A DNA stretch of 8,094 nt from assembly GCA_016199905.1 (NCBI GenBank), contig JACQFU010000485.1:1-8094 (forward strand), written 5' to 3'. Both the position numbers and the translations under genes were made by a program. Shown in pieces: positions 1 to 6,064 of the stretch (position 1 is its first letter; every line of letters begins with the position of its first letter). This stretch comes from Candidatus Wallbacteria bacterium (GTDB lineage Bacteria > Muiribacteriota > UBA6191 > JACPRK01). The notes beneath the pieces are model-generated. The model ran no database searches. It was not told the origin of the DNA and saw nothing but the letters and a program-made list of their open reading frames with translations.

Positions 1-1575
1 CGCGAGATGCGAAACGTCTACTGCCTCTCCATCACCCTGAACTGCCTGGGCGACCTGGAGCGCGAGGTCGGCGACTACACGCAGGCCCAGTCGCATTACG
101 ACGAAGCGCTCACGCTGTGCCGGCAAATGCGCGATCGCGACGGCACCGCGCGGGCGCTCGAGGGCAAGGCCGTCATCTTGGCCGACCGTGGCGAGCTGCA
201 CAGCGCCCGCGCCCAGTTCCAGGAAGCGCTCGAGCTGCGCCGGCAGGTCGACGAGCGCCGGGCGCTGGGCCGCGCGCTCTCCTACCTCGGCCAGATCGCC
301 GGCCAGAGCGGCGAGACCGCGCGCGCCTTCGATTTCTACAAGGAGGCCATGGAGGTCTTCCAGGGTCTCGCCAACCGGCGAGAGATCCAGCGGACTCTCG
401 GCTGCCTCGCTCAGCTCCACGCCAACCTGGAGGAGTACGAGCGCGCCGCGGCGTTGGCCGCCGAAAGCCTGCATCTGGCGCGGGAGCTGGGCGACGCCAA
501 GGGCGAGGCCATCGCGTTGACGCAGCTCGGCCAGATCGCGCTCTACGGCGGCAAGACGGCCGAGGCCGAGTCGCGTCTCGAGGAGTCGATGCAGCTACGG
601 GAACGGTTGGGCGATCGGCGCGGCGTCGTCGCCTGTCTGGAGCCGCTCGCGCTGGCGCGGCTGGAGGCCGGCAAGCTCGACGAGGCTGCCAAGCTTCTCT
701 CACGGGCGCTGGAGCTGGCCGAGCAAAGCGGCTTCCGAAAACTGGCGCTGCTCTGCCGAGCGCACCAGGCGCTGCTGGCCGTCCGCACCGAGCGGCTCGA
801 CGACGCCGAACGGGCGCTGCCCAGGCTCGAGGAGGAGGCGTCGGCGCTCGGCTTCTCCGAGGGCCTGGCCTATTGTCTGCGGTTGCGAGGCTTTGCCGCC
901 TGTCATCGCGGTCGCGCCGAGGAGGCCGCCGAGCTGCTGCGCCGCTCGCAGGATCTCTATCGCAAACTCGCCCTCGGCCGAGAGACCAGCCGGCTGGAAC
1001 GAGAGCTCGAAGAGGTCGGCAAGGACCGGCTGATGGGACGGCTGGAGCGGCGCCGCGGGATGACGGAGAACTCGCGGCGGCTGGAGCGGCAGCTGCTGGC
1101 AAGCGAGGGCAAGACCGTGACGGCGATGGTGGTCGATCTCGACGAGCCCGAGCGCGGTCTGCCGGAAGGCGTTCCCGCCGATCGCCGGGCGTGCTATCGC
1201 GATGCCGACACGCGGCTGACTCGGCTGATCGTCAGCCACGGCGGCGAGCCTGTGCGCGTGGTCGGGAAGGCGCTTCTGGCGCTTTTCCCGGAGGCAGGCC
1301 GCGCGCTGGAGGCGGCGAAGTTCCTTCGCGTTTCGGAGGGCCGCCGCCGTCGCATTGGCCTCGACACCGGCCTGACGCTAGCAGTCGGCGCCGAGGTGTT
1401 CGGCGAGCCGATCGGCCTGGCTTGCCGCTTCCACGGGCTAGCAGGCGCCGGCGAGATCGTGCTCACGGATGCGACGCTGGCCGCGCTCGGCGAGCCGAGG
1501 CCCGCCGTGGCCGAGCTTCCCCGGCAGCGCGTGCGAGGGCGGGTCGAACCAGTGCGGGTGTACCGGGCGGAGTAG
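1..1575 (+). CDS. TPR-repeat protein with degenerate class III nucleotidyl cyclase-like C-terminus (5' end missing)
   Basis: The reading frame is open from the first base, and the first ATG (7) lies inside a TPR helix, so the true start is upstream and the gene is partial. Numbering from that ATG gives 522 residues. Residues 1 to about 335 are tandem TPR units of 36-40 residues (LG-x-A/I and A-x-x-x-Y/F-x-E-A-L patterns). Residues 370-522 follow the class III adenylate/guanylate cyclase fold: TVTAMVVDLD (first metal Asp at D377), HGGEPVRVVGKALLALF (411-427), RIGLDTG (449-455), FGEPIGLACRFHGLA (465-479), GEIVLTDATLAAL, and a closing GRVEPVRVYR. The second metal Asp of the usual GD pair is Lys421, and the transition-state Asn is Gly470, although Arg474 is kept. 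It is therefore probably catalytically dead and used for sensing or interaction. In related architectures a protein kinase or ATPase module precedes the TPRs; here that part is out of view. Confidence 0.85.
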   Translation, partial: REMRNVYCLSITLNCLGDLEREVGDYTQAQSHYDEALTLCRQMRDRDGTARALEGKAVILADRGELHSARAQFQEALELRRQVDERRALGRALSYLGQIAGQSGETARAFDFYKEAMEVFQGLANRREIQRTLGCLAQLHANLEEYERAAALAAESLHLARELGDAKGEAIALTQLGQIALYGGKTAEAESRLEESMQLRERLGDRRGVVACLEPLALARLEAGKLDEAAKLLSRALELAEQSGFRKLALLCRAHQALLAVRTERLDDAERALPRLEEEASALGFSEGLAYCLRLRGFAACHRGRAEEAAELLRRSQDLYRKLALGRETSRLERELEEVGKDRLMGRLERRRGMTENSRRLERQLLASEGKTVTAMVVDLDEPERGLPEGVPADRRACYRDADTRLTRLIVSHGGEPVRVVGKALLALFPEAGRALEAAKFLRVSEGRRRRIGLDTGLTLAVGAEVFGEPIGLACRFHGLAGAGEIVLTDATLAALGEPRPAVAELPRQRVRGRVEPVRVYRAE

Positions 1576-1591
1576 GGGGGGAATCCGACAG

Positions 1592-1607
1592 GCGCTCACA
1601 ATAGCGC
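1592..1607. terminator. Small hairpin between convergent genes
   Basis: GCGCT (1592-1596) can pair with AGCGC (1603-1607) around a six-base loop. It sits 17 bases after the stop of the TPR/cyclase gene and overlaps the last codons of hicA, so it could act on either strand. There is no T-tract on either side and the stem is only five base pairs, so a terminator role is a weak guess. Confidence 0.2.
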
Positions 1608-1817
1608 GAGGAAGGCCTCCACACTCAGCTCAATGTCGGCGAGGATACCTCTCAAGGTACCGGTGTCCAGCTCTCGGTGAAGTGGAACGACCGTCCTGGC
1701 AGGCGGATCGGCTCGTTTGACTACGACGTGGCTGCCGCGCTGACGAACCCGTCGAAACCCCGCCTTTTCCAGGGCTCGGATGGTCTGCTCGCCGGACAGA
1801 CCGCGAGGCAGCTTCAA
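1596..1817 (-). CDS. hicA: HicA-family mRNA interferase toxin
   Basis: A 73-residue protein, normal length for HicA/YcfA toxins, which have a dsRBD-like fold and cleave mRNA. The N-terminus MKLPRGLSGEQTIRALEKAG matches the family opening. The catalytic histidine lies in RGSHVVVKR (His30), and the tail VVPLHRELDTGTLRGILAD (43-61) is the usual strand-helix ending. All expected elements are present, so it looks active. The start codon is TTG (1815-1817), chosen because the family N-terminus begins exactly there; it overlaps the TGA of hicB as TTGA, so translation is probably coupled to the antitoxin. A weak start coupled to the antitoxin would keep toxin output low. The gene order is antitoxin first, the reverse of many hicAB loci. 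The gene converges on the TPR/cyclase gene, 20 bases from its stop codon. Confidence 0.85.
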   Translation of the reverse strand: MKLPRGLSGEQTIRALEKAGFRRVRQRGSHVVVKRADPPARTVVPLHRELDTGTLRGILADIELSVEAFLALL

Positions 1818-2038
1818 GCAGCCTCGACCTCTACAGCGGTGTACTCGGCGATCTCTTCAGGGATCGGTTCTCCGTCGGCCTCGAGCGACTCAACGAAGAC
1901 CTCGATAGCCTCACGAATGTTCCGGAGCGCCTCCTCCCGGCTCTTGCCCTGACTGCGGCACCCGCGAAGCGCCGGACACGAGACCAGGAAAAAACCGTCC
2001 TCTCCCGGCTCCAGAACAACGGTGAACTTTCGAGTCAT
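1814..2038 (-). CDS. hicB: HicB-family antitoxin (short, UPF0150-like)
   Basis: A 74-residue protein with the HicB partial RNase H-like fold: KFTVVLEPGEDGFFLVSCP (4-22), then ALRGCRSQGKSREEALRNI (23-41), an amphipathic helix (42-54) and DGEPIPEE (55-62). It should bind and neutralise HicA encoded immediately downstream. It ends right after the core domain. The ribbon-helix-helix or helix-turn-helix DNA-binding tail of longer HicB proteins is absent, so direct autorepression by HicB alone is less certain. The ATG start (2036-2038) has an AGAGAGG ribosome-binding site (plus-strand 2048-2054) nine bases upstream. The stop overlaps the TTG start of hicA. Confidence 0.85.
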   Translation of the reverse strand: MTRKFTVVLEPGEDGFFLVSCPALRGCRSQGKSREEALRNIREAIEVFVESLEADGEPIPEEIAEYTAVEVEAA

Positions 2039-2047
2039 CCGGACGAA

Positions 2048-2054
2048 CCTCTCT
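2048..2054 (-). promoter_or_regulatory. Ribosome-binding site of hicB
   Basis: AGAGAGG on the minus strand, nine bases before the hicB ATG. It supports that start and implies that hicB is translated independently of the glutaredoxin gene upstream. Confidence 0.6.
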
Positions 2055-2062
2055 AGGATCCA

Positions 2063-2092
2063 ATGCTACTTCGTCCCTGGCCGTCGAGGCAA
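2063..2092 (-). promoter_or_regulatory. Possible hicBA promoter
   Basis: On the minus strand, TTGCCT (2087-2092, -35-like, 4 of 6 consensus) and TAGCAT (2063-2068, -10-like, 4 of 6) are separated by 18 bases, upstream of hicB. A CAATGCT direct repeat (2061-2067 and 2090-2096, plus strand) overlaps both boxes, and GCCGTCGA is repeated at 2080-2087 and 2103-2110. Either repeat could be an operator for HicB-HicA autoregulation. The boxes are weak and the assignment is tentative. Confidence 0.3.
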
Positions 2093-2121
2093 TGCTGTCT
2101 CAGCCGTCGAAATACAGCGAA

Positions 2122-2376
2122 TCATCCCGCCAGCATCCGGTCCAGCTCGCCTCGCGCGTCGAGGGCCATCAGGTCGTCGCAGCCGCCGACGTGATGCGTG
2201 CCGATCCAGATCTGGGGGACGGTGTCGCGGCCGCTCTTGCGCTGCATTTCGGCTTCGCGGGTGGAGTCGCTGGTGACGTCGATCTCTTCGTAGGTGGCGC
2301 CTTTCTTCCGGAGGAGGGCGACGGCGTTGTGGCAGTAGGGGCAATAGCTCTTGGTGTAAATGACGACTGTTTTCAT
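2122..2376 (-). CDS. grxC: Glutaredoxin 3-like protein (CPYC)
   Basis: An 84-residue cytoplasmic dithiol glutaredoxin, the standard size for GrxC. It would reduce disulfides or glutathione-mixed disulfides using glutathione or a related thiol. The active site is YCPYC (Cys12, Cys15) after the first strand VVIYTKS. The cis-Pro motif TVPQIWI is at 52-58, and the glutathione-contact GGCDDL motif is at 64-69. It carries one extra cysteine (Cys66) in that motif, as many GrxC proteins do. The ATG start (2374-2376) overlaps the TGA of the upstream TPR gene as ATGA, implying translational coupling. A GGAG (plus-strand 2388-2391) lies 11 bases upstream. A cytosolic thiol enzyme translated with two exported envelope proteins is an odd pairing; its role there is unknown. 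Confidence 0.92.
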   Translation of the reverse strand: MKTVVIYTKSYCPYCHNAVALLRKKGATYEEIDVTSDSTREAEMQRKSGRDTVPQIWIGTHHVGGCDDLMALDARGELDRMLAG

Positions 2377-3449
2377 CGCTTCGGCAGCTCCAGGCGGACG
2401 ATCGCGTCGTTGGCCAGGCGCTTGAGGTCGCTGTCGGGGAAGTAGAGCACCAGTGTCTGGAACTCCTTGACGGCGGCGCGAGTCTGGCTTCTGGCCTCGT
2501 GGACTTGGCCCAGGACGTAGTGGGCGCGGTCGGCCAGGCCGCTGCGGGCGTGCTTTTCTAGAAGCTCGCGGGCGGCCTCCTCGGCTGCGGCCCAGCGAGC
2601 GCCGCGCGCGGCCTCTTCGGCGCGGACCGAGAGGACCAGCGGCTCGTAGCCGCTCTTGTAGGTGCGGTCGAAGAGCTCGAGCGCGCGGCGGGCTTCGCCG
2701 GCGTAGAGCGAATCGGGGAACCTGGCCTTGAGACCGAGCAGGATGGTACGCGAGCGGCCGGCCTGGCCGTCCACGAGCAGCGCCCGGGCCAGATGGAAGC
2801 GGGCACCCCCGCCCAGCGGCTCGGCTCCGCCCTCCTTGGAGTCGACCGCGCGAGTCAAAAGGGCGACCGCATCCCGTGAATCTCCTTGCTCCAGCCGGTT
2901 GCGGCCGGCTGTGAGGCACTGCCAGCCGTTCTCGGGCTTCAGCGGCGCGGCCATTTGCTCCACGGCCTGTCCGGAGCTCCAGGCAAGCCGCGTCAGCAGC
3001 GGCACATCGCCCTCGGGCCGATCGCCTTTGAGGACGCGCGTCAAGAGGAAGGCTCGGCCGTCTGGAGACAACTTGGCGTCGGCGCCCGGCTGAGGAGGCG
3101 ACTGCCAGAGGATCGTGACGCCGTCGTCGGCCACGAGCAGCCTGCTGCGGTAGGCCCCCGAGCCCTCCTCCTCGGCAACGACGAGATGCTCCGGCTTGCC
3201 GTCGCCCTGCAGGTCCGCCTCGAGTAGCGCCGCCGGTCGCGCGCCGGGCAGCTCGCCGACGAGGCGCTCGGCGCCTGCCGCCGGCCGCAGGACGACCCGA
3301 GAGCCCGTTGCCGTCGCCTGCACCTGGAGCGTAAGGCCTGCGTCGGCGGCCGCTTGGAACGCGACGGAATCGCCCGCGCATGCGGGGCTCGTCGCCAGCG
3401 CGAGCGCGAAGGCCAGAAGAAGACCGTCTCGGGTTTGGGGCCTTTTCAA
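2373..3449 (-). CDS. Secreted FG-GAP-like/TPR protein of unknown function
   Basis: A 358-residue protein not recognised as a named family. The proposed start is TTG (3447-3449): it overlaps the TGA of the transglycosylase gene as TTGA, and from it the protein opens with a good signal peptide (MKRPQTRDG, a hydrophobic core LLLAFALALAT, and probable signal peptidase I cleavage after ACA at 23-25). A GAGGAG lies 13 bases upstream. Residues 30-160 are beta-rich with one FG-GAP/VCBS-like calcium loop, DLQGDGKPEHLVV (79-91), and a propeller-like SPDGRAFLLTR (128-138). Residues 180-355 are alpha-helical TPR or Sel1-like repeats, including LKARFPDSLYAGEARRAL (240-257) and YFPDSDLKRLANDAI (336-350), which resemble BamD/YbgF-type periplasmic TPRs. 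It is likely periplasmic and a partner for envelope proteins. The open frame continues upstream of the TTG, but there it only shadows the transglycosylase. Confidence 0.75.
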   Translation of the reverse strand: MKRPQTRDGLLLAFALALATSPACAGDSVAFQAAADAGLTLQVQATATGSRVVLRPAAGAERLVGELPGARPAALLEADLQGDGKPEHLVVAEEEGSGAYRSRLLVADDGVTILWQSPPQPGADAKLSPDGRAFLLTRVLKGDRPEGDVPLLTRLAWSSGQAVEQMAAPLKPENGWQCLTAGRNRLEQGDSRDAVALLTRAVDSKEGGAEPLGGGARFHLARALLVDGQAGRSRTILLGLKARFPDSLYAGEARRALELFDRTYKSGYEPLVLSVRAEEAARGARWAAAEEAARELLEKHARSGLADRAHYVLGQVHEARSQTRAAVKEFQTLVLYFPDSDLKRLANDAIVRLELPKR

Positions 3450-4645
3450 AACAGCGAATGCGCTCCTCGGTAGTACTGCTCCGCCATCGAGTCGACGCCC
3501 GAGTCGCTCACGCCACGGTGGCGCATGATCCACTCGCGTTCCGAACCCGTGAGCTCCAGGCCCAGGCACATCTTGGTGAGAATACCGTACTGGACGTTCT
3601 CGGTGACCGAGGAGGTACGGACGTACTGGTCCCAGGTCTTGTCGTGCAGATCGCTGGCGTAGGGACCGCGGTTGTAGCCGCAGGCGGCCTTGATCAGCTT
3701 GTCGACCGGGCTGTCTCCGGGGTTGGTCGTGTTGGGCCCGCGCAGCGTCTCGCCCAGATATCGGGTGCCGCCGAGCAGGTTCTGGCGCGGATCGAGCGGA
3801 TCGACGTGCAGTCCGGCGGCCGTGCCGGGCATCAGTTGCATGAAGCCCATGGCACCTGCGTAGCTGCGAGTCACCTGGCCGCCGGGGCGGCTCTGGATGC
3901 CGTGGGATTCGATGAAGAGGATCGCGCGCAGGAAGTCGGCCCGCGTGACGGTGTCGCCGTACTTGTCGGCCACCTGCGGGAAGTTCCAGCCCTCGGCAAT
4001 TCCGAGGGCCTCGCTGGCCCAGCGGCTGAACTCGGGGCTGCGGGTGGTGACGCCGCCTTGGCGCGCGATCGCCTCCAGCTCCTGATTGGGCGGAACGTTG
4101 GGCCGGGGGCCGGGAGCCCTGCCGGCGGCGTCCGACTTGCCGCGTCCGGCGTCCGTTCCGGATTGGGTACCTTCTTTGGGTATGCGCAGCTGAGTTCCTT
4201 CGTCCAGGTTCGAGGGGTCCCGGATGCGGTCGGCATTGGCGGCGTAGATTTCTTGCCAACGATCCGGCGTGCCGTAGACCTTCTGGGAGATCCCCGCCAG
4301 CGTGTCGCCCGCGTGGACGGTGTATGTACCCTGGACGGGTAGGTCTCTCTTCTGGCCGCGGGGGATCTTGAAGACCTGGCCCGGGAAGATCAGGTCGGGG
4401 TTCTCGATCTGGTCGCGGTTGGCGTTGAAGATGTCGGGCCACCGGAAGCCGTCGCCGAAGAACTGCAGCGCGATCCCGTAGAGCGTGTCGCCGGGCTTCA
4501 CCGTGTAAGTCGTCGACTCCACGAGGTTCTTGCTGTCCGGGGAGCCCAAGCCCACGACCGGATCGAAGCCCTGTGCAGCGGCCGGCATCGCCCCGATCGC
4601 GAGCGCCGCGAAGGCCGCTATCCACCAGGTGAGTCTTTGCCGCAT
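3446..4645 (-). CDS. Secreted LysM-LysM-SLT lytic transglycosylase (MltD-like)
   Basis: A 399-residue exported peptidoglycan lytic transglycosylase, which would cleave the MurNAc-GlcNAc bond to form 1,6-anhydro-MurNAc. The start is ATG 4643-4645, with AGGAGG eight bases upstream and a signal peptide directly after it (MRQR, a hydrophobic run, cleavage near AAA/QG at 22-26). Two LysM peptidoglycan-binding modules follow: TYTVKPGDTLYGIALQFFG (46-64, module to about 95) and TYTVHAGDTLAGISQKVYG (107-125, module to about 156). A basic, Gly/Pro-rich linker covers 157-190. The SLT domain spans about 225-365 with catalytic Glu246 in FIESHG, then AGAMGFMQLMPGTA (263-276), NLLGGTRYL and GYNRGP (323-328, the AYNAGP-type motif). 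E. coli MltD places LysM after the catalytic domain; here the order is reversed. No lipobox is seen, so it is periplasmic or secreted. It heads the overlapping trio with the TPR protein and glutaredoxin, 66 bases after rlmI. Confidence 0.9.
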   Translation of the reverse strand: MRQRLTWWIAAFAALAIGAMPAAAQGFDPVVGLGSPDSKNLVESTTYTVKPGDTLYGIALQFFGDGFRWPDIFNANRDQIENPDLIFPGQVFKIPRGQKRDLPVQGTYTVHAGDTLAGISQKVYGTPDRWQEIYAANADRIRDPSNLDEGTQLRIPKEGTQSGTDAGRGKSDAAGRAPGPRPNVPPNQELEAIARQGGVTTRSPEFSRWASEALGIAEGWNFPQVADKYGDTVTRADFLRAILFIESHGIQSRPGGQVTRSYAGAMGFMQLMPGTAAGLHVDPLDPRQNLLGGTRYLGETLRGPNTTNPGDSPVDKLIKAACGYNRGPYASDLHDKTWDQYVRTSSVTENVQYGILTKMCLGLELTGSEREWIMRHRGVSDSGVDSMAEQYYRGAHSLF

Positions 4646-4653
4646 GCTTCCGA

Positions 4654-4659
4654 CCTCCT
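4654..4659 (-). promoter_or_regulatory. Ribosome-binding site deciding the transglycosylase start
   Basis: A perfect AGGAGG on the minus strand, eight bases before the ATG at 4645. It selects this start over the in-frame ATG at 4705, which would put 20 unneeded residues before the signal peptide. Confidence 0.8.
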
Positions 4660-4711
4660 GCGCTGTTCCTCCCATGCTATGCCATAACAGGCGGAAGGTT
4701 TTCATCGGAAG

Positions 4712-5899
4712 TCACGAGGCCCAGATCGCGAACTTGAGGTACCCCGACTCCGGGTATGCGGGATCGACCGGGAAGTCGGGTCCCGCGCCGCGAAAGTCGA
4801 GCAGCTTCAGGGGGCGTCCCTGGCGGCGCGCGGCCGTGGCGACGGCCGTGAGGAAGCGTTCGGGAGGCGTCTTGCGATGGTTCGAGCAGGTCACCAGCGC
4901 TCCGCCGGGAGCCAGCACCTCCACGGCCATCGAGACCAGGCTGGGGTAGTCCTTTTCCGTCGAGAAAACGGTCTTCTTGCTGGTCGAAAAACTTGGCGGG
5001 TCGAGCACGATCGCGTCGTAATCGCTCCCGCGGTGGCTGCCCTTGCGGAGGTACTCCAAGGCGTCGGCTTGCACCAGCGGATGGTCGCCCGCGTCGATGC
5101 CGTTGAGCTCGAAGTTCTTCCGCGCCCAGTCGAGAGTGCCCTTGCTGACGTCGACGGAGTGCACCGACTCGGCGCCCGCGAGCGCGCAGTGGACCGAGAT
5201 GCTCCCCGTATAGCAAAACAGGTTGAGGACCCGGCGCCCCCGCACGTGGGCCCGCAGCGCCAGCCGGTTCTCGCGGTTGTCGAGAAACAGGCCCGTGTTG
5301 TAGCCGCCTGCCAGGTCGATCTTGAACCGGGCGCCGCCCTCGAGCACCGTGAAGTCGCCGGGCGGCTGCTCGCCCCAGAGTCGTTTACCGCACGCCTCTT
5401 CGGTGCGCGAGGCCTTGGGACCGGTCGAGCGGTCGGCGACGAAGATCCCGGCGGGCTGGAGGACTCCGCGCAGCGCGCCTGCCAGCCCCGGCAAGTGGGC
5501 GGCCATTCCGGATGAGTAGAGCTGCACGGCCAGATAACGGCCATAGCAATCGATCCCCACCCCGGGCAAGCCGTCGGCTTCGGCATTGGCGAGCCGGTAG
5601 GCGTCGGTCGCCTTCGGGTCGATGAAGGTCTTCCGCAATGTCCGCGCTCGGACAATTGCGGCGGCGAAGAACGCTTCGTCGAGGCGCTCCGCTTCCTTGC
5701 GAGAGTAGATGCGAAAGGCGATCCGCTCGTCGCCTTCCGCCAGCGCGGAGCCCAGGAACTGACCGCGAGCGTCGACCACGGTGGCCAGCTCCCCCGGCCG
5801 GCAGTGCGGGTCTCGCCCCCCCAGCCACTCTCGCAGCACCGCGGGATAACCCGCCGCCACGCGAGAGGCTTCATTGGGCCCTAGCCGTACCGCGCGCAT
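4712..5899 (-). CDS. rlmI: Class I rRNA large-subunit methyltransferase, RlmI-like
   Basis: A 395-residue protein, almost the length of E. coli RlmI (396), which methylates C5 of cytosine 1962 in 23S rRNA using S-adenosylmethionine. The N-terminal 75 residues are PUA-like (GELATVVDARGQFLGSAL at 36-53). A linker carries the family signature GLFLDNRENR (203-212). The Rossmann SAM motif is VLNLFCYTGSISVHCALAGA (224-243), followed by SVDVSK (248-253). Motif IV is LDPPSF (299-304) and motif VI is VTCSNH (336-341), with Cys338 as the likely catalytic nucleophile. The C-terminus PAYPESGYLKFAI is typical. The ATG at 5897-5899 fits the PUA start, though no strong Shine-Dalgarno sequence precedes it. 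The specific base target is inferred from family likeness. It is the first gene of the minus-strand block and diverges from the RNase HIII-like gene. Confidence 0.88.
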   Translation of the reverse strand: MRAVRLGPNEASRVAAGYPAVLREWLGGRDPHCRPGELATVVDARGQFLGSALAEGDERIAFRIYSRKEAERLDEAFFAAAIVRARTLRKTFIDPKATDAYRLANAEADGLPGVGIDCYGRYLAVQLYSSGMAAHLPGLAGALRGVLQPAGIFVADRSTGPKASRTEEACGKRLWGEQPPGDFTVLEGGARFKIDLAGGYNTGLFLDNRENRLALRAHVRGRRVLNLFCYTGSISVHCALAGAESVHSVDVSKGTLDWARKNFELNGIDAGDHPLVQADALEYLRKGSHRGSDYDAIVLDPPSFSTSKKTVFSTEKDYPSLVSMAVEVLAPGGALVTCSNHRKTPPERFLTAVATAARRQGRPLKLLDFRGAGPDFPVDPAYPESGYLKFAIWAS

Positions 5900-5918
5900 A
5901 CGCCCGGCAGCATACCGG

Positions 5919-5939
5919 ATTGGAGATTGGAGATTGGAG
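5919..5939. repeat. ATTGGAG tandem repeat, three perfect copies
   Basis: Three head-to-tail copies of a 7-base unit (5919-5925, 5926-5932, 5933-5939), followed by a partial fourth (ATT). It lies in the 165-base divergent region between rlmI and the RNase HIII-like gene, about 20 bases upstream of the rlmI start. Its AT-rich composition stands out against the surrounding high-GC DNA. It is too short and lacks spacers, so it is not CRISPR. Confidence 0.85.
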
Positions 5940-5970
5940 ATTTGCAGACTTCGGTCTCAAGTCTCAAATC
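5939..5970. repeat. Imperfect inverted repeat / hairpin in the divergent intergenic region
   Basis: GATTTG (5939-5944) and AGACT (5946-5950) pair with AGTCT (5960-5964) and CAAATC (5965-5970), giving an 11-pair stem with one bulged C and a nine-base loop. It directly abuts the ATTGGAG repeats, so together they may be one dispersed repetitive element. It could also form in the rlmI 5' leader if transcription starts beyond it. No T-tract follows on either strand. Confidence 0.6.
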
Positions 5971-6026
5971 GTCTCATCGACTCCCCTGGCCCATGCGGGA
6001 CGTGCTCCCCTGCGCCGCTCCCAGCG

Positions 6027-6056
6027 TTGCTCCACAGCCCGTCGCGGGCGTATAAT
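6027..6056 (+). promoter_or_regulatory. Strong -10 promoter placing an ATG at the predicted transcript end
   Basis: A perfect TATAAT (6051-6056) with a weak -35-like TTGCTC (6027-6032) 18 bases upstream. Transcription should begin near 6062-6064, and the ATG of the next gene is at 6065. No Shine-Dalgarno sequence lies in between, so a leaderless or near-leaderless mRNA is likely. It would drive both the RNase HIII-like gene and the deacetylase. Confidence 0.6.
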
Positions 6057-6064
6057 ACTCCGCT

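Noticed and set aside
117..1604. Long plus-strand open frame offset from the TPR/cyclase gene
   Set aside because: The translation is Arg/Ala/Gly-rich with no domains; it is a high-GC shadow of the TPR gene.
2377..3381. Minus-strand open frame extending the glutaredoxin upstream into a large fusion protein
   Set aside because: Residues before the MKTVVIYTKS start are Arg/Gly/Pro-rich shadow of the TPR gene; the glutaredoxin domain begins exactly at the ATG that overlaps the TPR stop.
3380..4342. 320-residue plus-strand open frame opposite the transglycosylase
   Set aside because: It is antisense to clear LysM and SLT coding sequence and has no supporting motif.
3450..4625. Upstream extension of the exported TPR protein's open frame on the minus strand (would give a 750-residue protein)
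   Set aside because: This part overlaps the transglycosylase gene in another frame, has low-complexity Arg/Pro/Gly-rich translation and no domain, whereas the overlapping frame has LysM and SLT motifs. The real start is the TTG at 3449, with a signal peptide.
4646..4705. Earlier in-frame ATG of the transglycosylase at 4705
   Set aside because: No good ribosome-binding site precedes it, and it would bury the signal peptide; the ATG at 4645 has AGGAGG at ideal spacing.
5919..5942. Tandem ATTGGAG units as a mini CRISPR or attachment site
   Set aside because: Units are 7 bases with no spacers, and there is no integrase, tRNA or cas gene nearby.
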